Positions 36,939-45,346 are shown, counted from the stretch's first letter. The stretch: DNA of 64,000 nt from Protaetiibacter larvae (GCF_008365275.1 NZ_CP043504.1:992001-1056000), one strand, 5' to 3'. A program made the numbers and translations. Notes: generated by a model from the letters alone, not told the origin.

Positions 36939-37038
36939 CGCCGAACCGCGCGCGGCGGCACGTTCTGTGTCGTTCCTGCGATGTTCACCCGACGGGGTTA
37001 GCCTGGTGGCCTCGGGGTTCTCGGAATCGGGAGGGCAT

Positions 37039-37140
37039 ATGCGCACCGCACGCAGCATCCGCACCATGGATGCCCGCGCGCAGTTCCGCATACAGCTGAG
37101 CAGTCGTCCGCACGTGCACTGTCACGCCGCGGAGGTATGA
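37039..37140 (+). CDS. Candidate 33-aa small protein or leader peptide
   Basis: ATG with GGGAGG five bases upstream, 33 codons, stop TGA inside the base of a strong terminator hairpin. Basic N-terminal half and a His/Cys-rich end (H-V-H-C-H-A-A-E-V). No family recognised. It lies in the 312-bp gap between the NlpC/P60 gene and the HNH gene, too short for usual gene finders. It could be an independent small protein gene, or a leader peptide attenuating the HNH gene. Confidence 0.45.
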   Translation: MRTARSIRTMDARAQFRIQLSSRPHVHCHAAEV

Positions 37141-37166
37141 GGCGCTGTCGTTCGCGACGGCGCCTC
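37139..37166 (+). terminator. Terminator with UUCG tetraloop
   Basis: 12-bp stem GAGGCGCTGTCG / CGACGGCGCCTC (one G-U pair) closed by TTCG and followed by TTCCTGTTCT. The stop codon of the 33-aa frame overlaps its first bases. Confidence 0.85.
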
Positions 37167-37250
37167 TTCCTGTTCTCGGGCTCGGATCCGTGCACCTCGG
37201 GGATGTTCGAAGGCCTGCAAGCCGTGCAGGCTCCCTCGAGAGGAGACCCG

Positions 37251-37748
37251 TTGCGCACCCTGGTCCTGAATGCCGGATACGAGCCGCTCGCCGTCGTGTC
37301 GTTCAAGAGAGCCCTCGTGCTCGTCCTCGCCGGGAAGGCGGTCGTGGTCGCGTGCGATGACGACCACCCGGTGCACGGCACGACGGGCAGCTGGGATCGC
37401 CCGTCGGTGATCCTGCTGCGGCGGTATGTGCGCGTGCCGAGCGGACGAGCCGTGCCGGTGTCGCGGCGGGGCGTGCTGCGGCGCGACGATCAGCGCTGCG
37501 GCTACTGCGGCATGCACGCCTCGACGATCGACCACATCATCCCGCGTTCGCGCGGGGGCGCCGACAGCTGGGAGAACCTGGTGGCCTGCTGCCTGCGCTG
37601 CAACAACATCAAGGGCGACCGGACCCCGCAGGAGATGGGGTGGACGCTGCGGTTCTCGCCCCGCCCCCCTCACGGGACGGCGTGGCTGGTGCGCGGTGCC
37701 GAGCGTGGTCAGCCGCAATGGGAGGAGTTCCTCGCGCCCGCGGCGTGA
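37251..37748 (+). CDS. HNH endonuclease family protein
   Basis: 165 aa. TTG start with AGAGGAGA upstream gives the family N-terminus LRTLVLNAGYEPLAVVSFKRALVLVL. The HNH domain is at about 80-135: CGYCG and CLRCN provide zinc-binding Cys pairs, and STIDHIIPRSRGG plus ENLVACC carry the catalytic His-Asn/His pattern. Widespread, near-universal in actinobacteria and not linked to restriction here; its physiological target is unknown. A longer frame from 37137 starts within the terminator and is unlikely. Confidence 0.88.
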   Translation: MRTLVLNAGYEPLAVVSFKRALVLVLAGKAVVVACDDDHPVHGTTGSWDRPSVILLRRYVRVPSGRAVPVSRRGVLRRDDQRCGYCGMHASTIDHIIPRSRGGADSWENLVACCLRCNNIKGDRTPQEMGWTLRFSPRPPHGTAWLVRGAERGQPQWEEFLAPAA

Positions 37749-37839
37749 GGTGCGGATCCCGTTGTCGGACGGCCTCCGAGCCTGGGAAAGTCCTGGGCGA
37801 CAGACCTGTCTGCCCCGGAAAACGTGGCGTTACCAAGAC

Positions 37840-37868
37840 GTGACAATCGGTTTGATGTCGCGTAACGT
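37840..37868 (+). promoter_or_regulatory. Promoter of the CHAP gene with 11-bp direct repeat
   Basis: GTGACA (37840-37845), 17 bp, TAACGT (37863-37868). On the complement, GTCAC-N6-GTAAC overlaps the -35, a direct repeat of one helical turn resembling, from memory, MtrA-type sites that control wall hydrolases. Confidence 0.45.
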
Positions 37869-37905
37869 CGATCGGGTCGCCTAAACCCGGAGACCCGTAT
37901 CCAAC

Positions 37906-39129
37906 GTGACTGACATCGAGACCCTCGCCGCCTGGGGCATTGCGCCCGGGCCCGCAGAGACCTCGGGAGCACGCCTGTCTGAGCAGCCGAGCCGTCCCGA
38001 CGCGGCGGTGGTTGCTCCGGGAAATGTCGAGTATCCGTCGCGTCGCTCGCTTCGCGCCGCCGCGGCGGTGCTGTCGCAGCCCGCGCTCGCGGTCGCCGCC
38101 GCGCCCGAGGTGCAGTACCCCTCGCGTCGCGCCGCCCGCGAGGCGGCCGCATCCGTGCCGCCGGTGCCGCTCGCGCCGGTTGCGCCGCTCGAACCGCTCG
38201 CCTCCGCGTTCCCCGTGCCACCCGTCGAGCCCGCGCCGCCCGTTGTGCCGGTCGAGCCCGCGCTGACCCTGCCGCCCGCGCTGGCCCCGCCGCCCGCGCT
38301 GGCCCTGCAGCCCGAGGAGCCGCTGCCGCTCAAGCGGTCGCGCCCGGAGCGTCGGGCGAGCTCGCGCCGCGGATCCGCGCCGTCCTCCTCGCCTCGTCGC
38401 CCGCTCCGCAAGCGTCTGACCGCCGCGGGCACCATGGTGATCGTCGGCGGTCTCTTCGCATCGGTCACCCTCCCCGGCGTCGCCAACCTCCCCGCCTTCG
38501 CGGAGGGCGAGCTCTCGTCGCCGCTCGCGGACGTCGCCGCCGGTGGCGCCGCCCAGAAGGTGGCCCTCGCCGCCGGCTCCACCGAGCTCGCCTCCGCCTC
38601 GGGTGAGGCGCGCGACGGCTACGAGGCCACGAGCGCAGCCGACCTCAAGCGTCTCTATCGCGACGCGCAGCGCCAGCAGAACCTCTCGGCGTACCTCAGC
38701 TCGGGCGCCAAGGAGATGGGCGACGACTACCCGTGGCCCGCGGAGCTCAGCCGCAACCAGGGCGGTGGCCTCTCGCCGCTCAACTACTTCTACCGCGAGT
38801 GCGTCGACTTCGTCGCCTGGCGCCTCAACCGCGACGCCGGCAGCACGAGGGCGCCCTTCGCGCTCACCTGGTCGGTGCTCACCCCGGGCGGCGGCAACGC
38901 GAGCTCGTGGAAGCGCCAGTGGGAGATCCACGGCTGGGCGACGAGCACGACCCCGGCGCCCGGATGGGTCGCCTGGTTCCCGGGCCAGAACCACGTGGCC
39001 TACGTGTCCGGCATCCTCCCCGACGGCTCGGTCGCGATCGAGGAGTACAACTACGGCTCCGACCACCTCTACGGTCAGCGGGTGATCGCGGCCGCCGACG
39101 CGATCTACCTCTCGCCGCCCCCGCACTGA
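37906..39129 (+). CDS. CHAP-domain amidase/endopeptidase with long cytoplasmic tail
   Basis: 407 aa. Residues 1-170 are a disordered Ala/Pro-rich tail, with YPSRRSLRAAAA at 43-54 and YPSRRAAREAAA at 71-82 as a repeated motif, ending in a basic patch. The membrane/signal segment is at about 171-198 (ending LPAFA). Outside are the linker ARDGYEATSAADLKRL (235-250) and a CHAP domain (about 270-405) with catalytic Cys299 (YRECVDFVAWRLN) and His363 (QNHVAYV). Predicted to cut peptidoglycan. A 170-residue tail before the export signal is unusual. GTG start; the only one ahead of the tail. Confidence 0.87.
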   Translation: MTDIETLAAWGIAPGPAETSGARLSEQPSRPDAAVVAPGNVEYPSRRSLRAAAAVLSQPALAVAAAPEVQYPSRRAAREAAASVPPVPLAPVAPLEPLASAFPVPPVEPAPPVVPVEPALTLPPALAPPPALALQPEEPLPLKRSRPERRASSRRGSAPSSSPRRPLRKRLTAAGTMVIVGGLFASVTLPGVANLPAFAEGELSSPLADVAAGGAAQKVALAAGSTELASASGEARDGYEATSAADLKRLYRDAQRQQNLSAYLSSGAKEMGDDYPWPAELSRNQGGGLSPLNYFYRECVDFVAWRLNRDAGSTRAPFALTWSVLTPGGGNASSWKRQWEIHGWATSTTPAPGWVAWFPGQNHVAYVSGILPDGSVAIEEYNYGSDHLYGQRVIAAADAIYLSPPPH

Positions 39130-39187
39130 TCCGCGCCGCCGCCCGCCTGCCCGCCCGTAGACTCGATCCGCCGGGTCTCGGCCCTGC

Positions 39188-39262
39188 GCCTCTGTAGCTC
39201 AATGGAAGAGCAGTTCCGTCCTAAGGAAAGGGTTGGGGGTTCGAGTCCCTCCAGGGGCACCA
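39188..39262 (+). tRNA. tRNA-Arg(CCT) with encoded CCA
   Basis: Acceptor GCCTCTG pairs with CAGGGGC (one G-U), discriminator A at 39259, CCA at 39260-39262. Anticodon loop GTCCTAA gives CCT. A purine at position 32 and a mismatched first anticodon-stem pair are slightly unusual. Confidence 0.92.
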
Positions 39263-39312
39263 CTGCCGTCACGCGCCGTCCGCGCGTGACTCGGAGGCGC
39301 TCGCGGAACCGG

Positions 39313-39318
39313 TAGCGT
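39313..39318 (+). promoter_or_regulatory. -10 element, leaderless gene at 39325
   Basis: TAGCGT ends six bases before the GTG. Confidence 0.5.
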
Positions 39319-39324
39319 CGAAGC

Positions 39325-39753
39325 GTGGCCAGGAACGAGCGCAGACGGGTGAGAGACCTCGCCGAGACCCTCGCGTGGAGCGTGCGCGAGATGGATCCCC
39401 GGGTGCACAGCTTCCCGCCCGGAGGCGAGCTGCCCGAGTTCGGTGTGGCGGTCGAGGTCCTGCCCGGCCTGCGCGCATTCCTCATCCCGGAGGCGGACTC
39501 CTGGCGCGCCGTCTTCGCCCGCTTCGACCCCGCGAGCGGCCAGGCCCTCGACAGCTTCGACTACCAGCCGCGTGCGTCGACCGACGAGGAGGCGCCGCGC
39601 TGGGCGGCGACGGCCATCCAGACGATGCTCGCCTCGACCGTCGCGAGCGTGCGGGCGCAGCTCGAGGCGGAGCCGTCGCGACAGGGCGGCGCATTCCTCG
39701 AGACGGCCGAGCAGCGGCTCGCCAAGGTCGAGGGCCTCATCCCGCGGCTGTGA
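39325..39753 (+). CDS. Hypothetical protein
   Basis: 142 aa, soluble, no domain recognised. Composition is alternating beta (VAVEVLPGLRAFLIPEADSWRAVFARFD) and helix (APRWAATAIQTMLASTVASVRAQLEAE). Codon use resembles its neighbours. A leaderless-type promoter directly upstream supports it being a real gene. It follows tRNA-Arg and precedes a GNAT gene with a 40-bp gap. Confidence 0.7.
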   Translation: MARNERRRVRDLAETLAWSVREMDPRVHSFPPGGELPEFGVAVEVLPGLRAFLIPEADSWRAVFARFDPASGQALDSFDYQPRASTDEEAPRWAATAIQTMLASTVASVRAQLEAEPSRQGGAFLETAEQRLAKVEGLIPRL

Positions 39754-39793
39754 CCCAACGCCGCGGCAGCCGCACTCGGGAAGAATGGATGCG

Positions 39794-40285
39794 ATGAGCG
39801 CACCCGTGATCGCCCTGGGCGAGCTGACCGATCCCCGCGTGCTGCGGCTGCTCGAAGACCACCTCGCCGACATGTTCGCCGAGTCGCCGCCCGAGAGCGT
39901 GCACGCCCTCGACGTTTCGGGGCTGCAGCATCCCTCCGTCACCTTCTGGGTGCTCAGCGACGGCGACGAGGTGCTCGGCTGCGTCGCCCTCAAGCAGCTC
40001 GACCCCACCCACGGCGAGCTCAAGACGATGCGCACGGATGCCGCGGCGCGCGGCCGAGGCTTCGGTCGGCTGCTGCTCGAGCACGTGCTCGCCGAGGCGA
40101 CCGCCCGAGGCTACCGGCGGATCAGCCTCGAGACGGGCACCCAGGAGTTCTTCCGCCCCGCCCGCACGCTCTACGCCCGGGCCGGGTTCGTCGAGACGGG
40201 CCCGTTCGCCGACTACCGCCTCGACCCGTTCAGCGTCTTCATGACGCGCGAACTCGCCCGAGAGGGTGCGCCGGACCCGGCTTGA
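39794..40285 (+). CDS. GNAT family N-acetyltransferase
   Basis: 163 aa. Acetyl-CoA-binding block GELKTMRTDAAARGRGFGRLLLEHVLAEATARG (motif A, R-G-R-G-F-G), then RISLETGTQEFFRPARTLYARAGF (motif B). The ELK-x-M-R arrangement matches the YsnE/PhnO-like small acetyltransferases. Substrate unknown. ATG at 39785 is an alternative start; 39794 is preferred because GGGAAG is then about 10 bases upstream. Confidence 0.87.
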   Translation: MSAPVIALGELTDPRVLRLLEDHLADMFAESPPESVHALDVSGLQHPSVTFWVLSDGDEVLGCVALKQLDPTHGELKTMRTDAAARGRGFGRLLLEHVLAEATARGYRRISLETGTQEFFRPARTLYARAGFVETGPFADYRLDPFSVFMTRELAREGAPDPA

Positions 40286-40328
40286 GGGGCACAATCGAGA
40301 CGACCGTCCCGACGACGAGGAGCCGACG

Positions 40329-40721
40329 ATGGATTTCTTCACCTGGACCGCGACCTTCATCTGGTGGATCCTCGAGGCGTTCATCTTCATCGCGACGCTG
40401 CTGATCCTGTTCTGGATCCTCGTCGACCTGTTCCGCGACCACACGCTCGGCGGCGGCTGGAAGGCCGTCTGGCTCGTCGTGCTGCTCCTGCTGCCGCTGC
40501 TCGGGTCGCTGCTGTACCTCATCATCCGCGGCAAGAGCATCAGCGCCCGGGCGAGCGCGCAGCGGGCGGTCGTGCCCGAACAGGACTGGAGGCCCGCGGC
40601 GTCCCGTACCCCCGTCGACGACATCGCGAAAGCCAAGGCGCTGCTCGACGCGGGCACCATCAACCAGGGCGAGTACGACGCGCTCAAGTCGAAGGCGCTC
40701 GGCAGGCAGTACTTCGGCTGA
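40329..40721 (+). CDS. PLDc_N / SHOCT membrane protein
   Basis: 130 aa. Two transmembrane helices (about 8-36 and 46-68, WKAVWLVVLLLLPLLGSLLYLII), the phospholipase D N-terminal-like membrane unit, then a cytoplasmic tail ending in a SHOCT motif (IAKAKALLDAGTINQGEYDALKSKAL). SHOCT modules are thought to mediate oligomerisation. Function unknown. GAGGAG upstream of the ATG. Confidence 0.87.
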   Translation: MDFFTWTATFIWWILEAFIFIATLLILFWILVDLFRDHTLGGGWKAVWLVVLLLLPLLGSLLYLIIRGKSISARASAQRAVVPEQDWRPAASRTPVDDIAKAKALLDAGTINQGEYDALKSKALGRQYFG

Positions 40722-40787
40722 CCCTCGTCATGCGCACCGGTCGTCGATTGCGGAGTTTCGCTCCCGGGAACCGGGGGCTGATCGACC

Positions 40788-40793
40788 TATCGT
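40788..40793 (+). promoter_or_regulatory. -10 element, leaderless gene at 40800
   Basis: TATCGT ends six bases before the GTG at 40800 and supports that start over GTG 40845. Confidence 0.45.
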
Positions 40794-40799
40794 GGCCGT

Positions 40800-43700
40800 G
40801 TGTGGCCTGCCAATCGACGGGATGACGAAACGGGTGAGATCCCGGTGACCCCGAACGCGTCCGGAGCGCCGGCGACCCCGCCGGTGCTCGTGCCCGTCCC
40901 CCCCGCGAGCTCCCGCGATGTCGCGGACCCCGCACGCGAGGCGTGGCGTGAGGAGCTCGCCCAGATCGGCGGCCCCTCCCCGCTGCTGCACTTCGTCGAT
41001 GCGCCCACCACCCGCATCGAACTCTCCACCACCCACCCGGGAGGCCTCGCGCGGTTCATCACCGGCAAAAGCACCCTGCTGTCGCAGCTGATCCGTGACG
41101 ACCTCGCGCTGCGGGTGGCGCGCGTCGCGGCCGAACGGATCACCGCGAAGAGCCTCGAGCTCTCCACGACGCGCGGGCTCGACACCGTGCACCTCGGCAT
41201 CGGGGTGGTGCGGTGGATGCACGACCGCGTCGACTACTGCGCGCCCCTGCTGCTGCGCCCCCTCGCCATCCGCCGCCACGGACGCGACTTCGAGCTGCGC
41301 CTGCGCGGCCCTGCCGTGCTCAACCCGGCGCTCGCGCGCGCTCTCGAGCGGCAATACGGCATCTCGCTCGACGCCGCGAGCTTCGTCGCGCTCTCGGACG
41401 ACGACGGCACCTTCAAGCCGAACGCCGTCATCGACCAGCTGCGCCGCCTCACCGGGCACCTCGGCGAGATCACCGTGCAGCCGCGCCTCGTGGTCTCCTC
41501 CTTCGAGGAGGTCGCCTCCGCGCTCGTCGCCGACGCACAGCACCTCGAGCATCCCGTGCTCGATGCGCTCGCCGGCAACGCGACCGCGAAGTGGGCGCTC
41601 GAGGAGGGATACCACCCGGTCGCCGCCGTCGACCCCGACCGGCGCGACCCCTCCACCGACGTGCTGCTGCTGGATGCCGACGCCGAGCAGGAGCACATCG
41701 TGGCGCAGATCGCCGCGGGCAACTCGCTCGTGGTGCGCACCATGCCCGGGACCGGCGCGACCCAGACGATCGTCAACGCCCTCGGCACGCTCGTGAGCCA
41801 GAACAAGCGCGTGCTCGTCGTGGGGGCGCGTCGCGCGAGCCTGCGCGGCATCGCGCAGCGCCTCGGGGATGTCGGGCTTCCCGGCGTCGCCGTCTCGCCG
41901 TCGACGCTGCGCCGGGATGTCGTGCGCGGCATCGCCCGTGCGGAGAAGACCGTGCAGCCCCAGCTGGCCGACGTCGACGAGGCGCTCGTGCGCCTGCGCA
42001 GCGTGCTCATCGACTACCGAGAGGCGCTCGTGCGCCCCGACCCGACCCTGTGGGTCTCGGTGTTCGACTGCGTCAACGAGCTCTCCCGGCTCGCCTCGCT
42101 GCCCCAGCCGCCGTCCACCTCGGCGCGGTTGAGCCCGCTCGCCGTCGAACGGCTCGCGGGCGACCGCGCACGCGTCGCCGCGACCATGGTCGCGGCCGCC
42201 CGGCTCGGGGAGTTCCGCTACGGACCGGGCGACTCGCCCTGGTACGGCGCCCAGTTCGCCACCGGGGAGGACGCCGGACGGGCGCACGCGATCGCCCGCA
42301 AGCTGCACGCCGAGACGCTTCCCCGCCTGCTCGTGCGCGCCGGTGCCCTCATCGGCTCCACCCGCATGCGGCCGTTCACCTCGATCGCCGAGCTGGGCGT
42401 GTACCTGCGCCTGCTGACCGAGCTGCGCGACACGCTCGACAAGTTCGAGCCCGCCGTCTTCGACCGCTCGCTCTCCGAGCTCATCGTCGCGACCGCCCCG
42501 CGCCGCGACGCCCCCGAGATGTCGGGCGCGAACCGTCGGCGGCTCAAGAAGCTCGCCCGCGAGTATGTGCGCCCCGGCATGCACGTGGGCGACCTGCACG
42601 AGGCGCTCACCGGCATCCAGCAGCAGCGCATCCTGTGGCAGCGCTACGTCGCGGCGGGCGTCACGCCCGAGGTGCCCACCGGGATCTCGGATGTGCAGGT
42701 CGCCTGGCAGCAGGTCTCGGCCGACCTCGCCCAGCTCGACGCGCCTCTCGGCCGCACCACGCGCGAGACCCAGCTGAACGCCCTGCCGCTGCACGAGCTG
42801 TCGGCGCTGCTCGGCGAGCTCGCGAAGGAGTCCGACGTGCTCCACAACCTGCAGGAGCGCAGCGAGCTCATGCAGGAGCTGCGCGACCTCGACCTCGACG
42901 AGCTCATCACCGACCTCGCCGCACGCCACGTGCCCGAGGAGCAGGTCGCGGCGGAGCTCGAGCTGGCCTGGTGGCGCTCCGCCCTCGACGGGCTGCTCGC
43001 CTCCGACCGCGCCCTGCTCGGGGCGAAGACCGAGGTGCTGCAGCGGCTCGAAGCCGACTTCCGGCTCGTGGATGAAGCACACGCGCAGGGCAGCGCCGGC
43101 CTGCTCGCCTGGCAGCTCTCCGAGAACTGGCGGATCGGCCTCATCGACTGGCCCGAGGAGGCCGCCGCCCTCAAGCGGCTGATCGTGAGCGGCGCCCTCA
43201 CCTCGGAGTCGCTGCAGCGACTGGCCCCCCACCTCTCGCGCACCGCGGCGCCGGTCTGGCTCGCCTCGCCGTACGAGATCGAGCAGGTGAGCGACACGAT
43301 GGCGATCGACACGGTGATCCTCGTGGATGCCGGTGCCACCACGATCGCCGAGAACGTGGGCGCCATCCGCCGCGCCAAGCAGGTGGTCGCCTTCGGCGAC
43401 CCCGTCACCCAGACCCCGGCCGCCTTCCGGATCGGCCTCGACGAGAGCCCCGAGACCCCCATGGCGGTCGCCTACCCCTCGCCGCGCTCGGCGATGCCGG
43501 TGCGCGCGGCCGCGGAGGCTCCTGAGGAGTCCGCCGACACGGCCGTCGAACTCGACCTCGATCTCGAGCCGTCGGCTCCCGAGATCCCCGCCGTCGACGC
43601 GGAGTCGAACGACGCGGACGCCCCGGAACCGGCCGAGGAGAGCGTCGACGAGGCGGAGCCCGCGGCGGCATCCCTCGACGAGGCCGCCGAGGAGCGCCCC

Positions 43701-44768
43701 GACGACCTGCACGCGCAGTCCGCGTTCGCCCGGCTGTCCGCCGTGCTGCCCACCCTCACGCTCACCCGCAGCTACCGGGCGGGCGGCGAGGACCTCGCCG
43801 AGCTCGTCAACCGTCGCTTCTACGGCGGGCGCATCGACGCCCTCCCCTGGGCGGGTTCCTTCCTCGGCCACGGCAGCATCTCGCTCGAGTACATCGAGAA
43901 CGGCACCGGCCTGCCCGACCCCGACACGGGCGCGGTCGAGTCGGTGGATGCCGAGGTCGCCCGGGTGCTCGAGCTCGTCATCGACCACGCCGTCACGCGC
44001 CCGCGCGAATCGCTCATGGTCGTGACCGCCTCCGAGAAGCACGCCGTGCGCGTCATGAACGCGGTGCTCGCGAAGCTCGCCACGCATCCGGAGCTCGGCG
44101 AGTTCGTGCTCGGCGAGCACGCCGAGCCGTTCGCGGTGCTGCCCGTCGAGCGCGCCGTCGCCCAGAGCCGCGACCGGGTGGTGTTCTCGCTCGGCTACGG
44201 ACGCACCCCGCACGGCCGCGTGCTGAGCGACTTCGGCGCCCTCGGCCGCCCCGGCGGGGAACGCCTGCTCGCGGTCGCGATGACGCGCGCCCGGCGTTCG
44301 CTCGTGATCGTCACCTGCGTGCAGCCCGACGACCTCGACGCCCAGCGGATGAAGCACGGCGCCGTCGCGCTCGCCGAGCTGCTCGGCGAGATCGCCACCC
44401 GGCGCGCCGAGCCGCCGCTCGCCGACGACTCCGACCCGATGCTCGTCGACCTCGCCCGTCGCCTCGAAGCCCGCGGGCTGCGCGTCGCGCTCGGCCACCG
44501 CGGCAAGCTCGGTCTCGTCGCCGCCAACGGCGGCATGTGCGTCGTCGTCGAGACCGACACGGTGTTCACCGGCCGCAGCCTGCGCGAGGCGGTGCGGCTG
44601 CGCCCCGAGGTGCTGCGGCGACTCGGCTGGCACTACGCCCGCGTGCACGCCTTCGAGCTGTTCGCCGACCCGGAGGCGGTCGCCGCCCGGATCGCGGGGC
44701 TCGCCGGCATCAGCACGGCGCCGATCACCGAGGAGCTTCCCGTCGTTGGATACCCCGCCGCCGGCTGA
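40800..44768 (+). CDS. Large SF1 helicase-like protein with degenerate catalytic motifs
   Basis: 1322 aa. Architecture resembles DUF4011-type SF1 helicases with a C-terminal Vsr/MTES_1575-like nuclease fold. Seen in order: N-terminal domain (about 1-300), a Walker-A-like M-P-G-T-G-A-T-Q-T (315-323) where the essential Lys is Ala320, a long helical insertion (about 370-830), motif II V-D-A-G-A (842-846) where the Glu is Ala844, an acidic Ala/Glu/Pro-rich linker (about 885-970), motif IV-like RSYRAGGEDLAELVNRRFYGG, and motif VI VAMTRARRSL (Arg1163, Arg1165 kept). The last 90 residues (LRRLGWHYARVHAFELFADPE) match the nuclease tail but lack its usual acidic strand. It is probably not an active ATPase; role unknown. 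Confidence 0.75.
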   Translation: MWPANRRDDETGEIPVTPNASGAPATPPVLVPVPPASSRDVADPAREAWREELAQIGGPSPLLHFVDAPTTRIELSTTHPGGLARFITGKSTLLSQLIRDDLALRVARVAAERITAKSLELSTTRGLDTVHLGIGVVRWMHDRVDYCAPLLLRPLAIRRHGRDFELRLRGPAVLNPALARALERQYGISLDAASFVALSDDDGTFKPNAVIDQLRRLTGHLGEITVQPRLVVSSFEEVASALVADAQHLEHPVLDALAGNATAKWALEEGYHPVAAVDPDRRDPSTDVLLLDADAEQEHIVAQIAAGNSLVVRTMPGTGATQTIVNALGTLVSQNKRVLVVGARRASLRGIAQRLGDVGLPGVAVSPSTLRRDVVRGIARAEKTVQPQLADVDEALVRLRSVLIDYREALVRPDPTLWVSVFDCVNELSRLASLPQPPSTSARLSPLAVERLAGDRARVAATMVAAARLGEFRYGPGDSPWYGAQFATGEDAGRAHAIARKLHAETLPRLLVRAGALIGSTRMRPFTSIAELGVYLRLLTELRDTLDKFEPAVFDRSLSELIVATAPRRDAPEMSGANRRRLKKLAREYVRPGMHVGDLHEALTGIQQQRILWQRYVAAGVTPEVPTGISDVQVAWQQVSADLAQLDAPLGRTTRETQLNALPLHELSALLGELAKESDVLHNLQERSELMQELRDLDLDELITDLAARHVPEEQVAAELELAWWRSALDGLLASDRALLGAKTEVLQRLEADFRLVDEAHAQGSAGLLAWQLSENWRIGLIDWPEEAAALKRLIVSGALTSESLQRLAPHLSRTAAPVWLASPYEIEQVSDTMAIDTVILVDAGATTIAENVGAIRRAKQVVAFGDPVTQTPAAFRIGLDESPETPMAVAYPSPRSAMPVRAAAEAPEESADTAVELDLDLEPSAPEIPAVDAESNDADAPEPAEESVDEAEPAAASLDEAAEERPDDLHAQSAFARLSAVLPTLTLTRSYRAGGEDLAELVNRRFYGGRIDALPWAGSFLGHGSISLEYIENGTGLPDPDTGAVESVDAEVARVLELVIDHAVTRPRESLMVVTASEKHAVRVMNAVLAKLATHPELGEFVLGEHAEPFAVLPVERAVAQSRDRVVFSLGYGRTPHGRVLSDFGALGRPGGERLLAVAMTRARRSLVIVTCVQPDDLDAQRMKHGAVALAELLGEIATRRAEPPLADDSDPMLVDLARRLEARGLRVALGHRGKLGLVAANGGMCVVVETDTVFTGRSLREAVRLRPEVLRRLGWHYARVHAFELFADPEAVAARIAGLAGISTAPITEELPVVGYPAAG

Positions 44769-44922
44769 GCGCGAGGAGCCGCCCGCACCGCGGCGGAAGC
44801 GACGCCGCGTGACGACGCCGCCCCCGCCGGGGAGCGACCCGACGCCCGCGCCCGAACCTCGGCGCCACTCGCCCACCGAGAACGACGAGCGGATGCGGCA
44901 GGACAAGCCCCCGCACTACTAG
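44746..44922 (+). CDS. Small Pro/Arg-rich protein
   Basis: 58 aa from TTG at 44746, overlapping the end of the helicase-like gene by 23 nt; GAGGAG lies about 10 bases upstream. The sequence is disordered: Pro/Glu/Arg-rich, a KRRRV patch, ending ENDERMRQDKPPHY. This D-K-P-P-H-Y end recurs, from memory, in small actinobacterial proteins beside such helicase genes. The start could also be the internal GTG. Confidence 0.5.
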   Translation: MDTPPPAEREEPPAPRRKRRRVTTPPPPGSDPTPAPEPRRHSPTENDERMRQDKPPHY

Positions 44923-44937
44923 TTCGGTGCCGGTGGG

Positions 44938-45339
44938 CTACTGCTTGGCGGCGAGCAGGTCGCGGATCTCGGCGAGCAGCTGGGTCTCGGTCGGCCCGGC
45001 CTCCTCCTCGGCGATCCCCTTCTTCGCGGCCTGACGCTCGCGCAGCTTGTTCACCGGCAGCACGAGCACGAAGTACACGACCGCGGCGACGATCACGAAG
45101 TTGATGGCCGCGCCGATCACCGCCCCGAAGAACAGGGTGGCTTCGCCGCCGGAGGTGGTCGGGATCGTCACCGGGAGCGCCTCGTTGAGCGTCTCCGCGT
45201 TGAACAGCGCCCCGATCGCCGGGTTGATCACGGCGTTGACGATCGCGTTGACGATCGCGGTGAACGCGGCGCCGATGACGACGGCGACCGCGAGGTCGAT
45301 CACATTGCCGCGGAGGATGAAGTCGCGGAACCCCTTCAT
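44938..45339 (-). CDS. mscL: Large-conductance mechanosensitive channel MscL
   Basis: 133 aa; opens under membrane tension to release solutes after osmotic downshock. M1 is GNVIDLAVAVVIGAAFTAIVNAIV (about 11-38), with the glycine-rich pore-lining face; M2 is FFGAVIGAAINFVIVAAVVYFVLV (about 68-95); the C-terminal amphipathic helix bundle ends in EIRDLLAAKQ. GAGG precedes the ATG. It lies 7 bp after the fmdB gene, so it is cotranscribed with it. Confidence 0.95.
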   Translation of the reverse strand: MKGFRDFILRGNVIDLAVAVVIGAAFTAIVNAIVNAVINPAIGALFNAETLNEALPVTIPTTSGGEATLFFGAVIGAAINFVIVAAVVYFVLVLPVNKLRERQAAKKGIAEEEAGPTETQLLAEIRDLLAAKQ

Positions 45340-45346
45340 GGGAACC

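Noticed and set aside
40728-44906. 1392-codon open frame on the minus strand opposite the helicase-like gene
   Set aside because: Antisense shadow typical of high-GC coding DNA: Arg/Gly/Asp-biased, no domains, while the plus strand has recognisable motifs.
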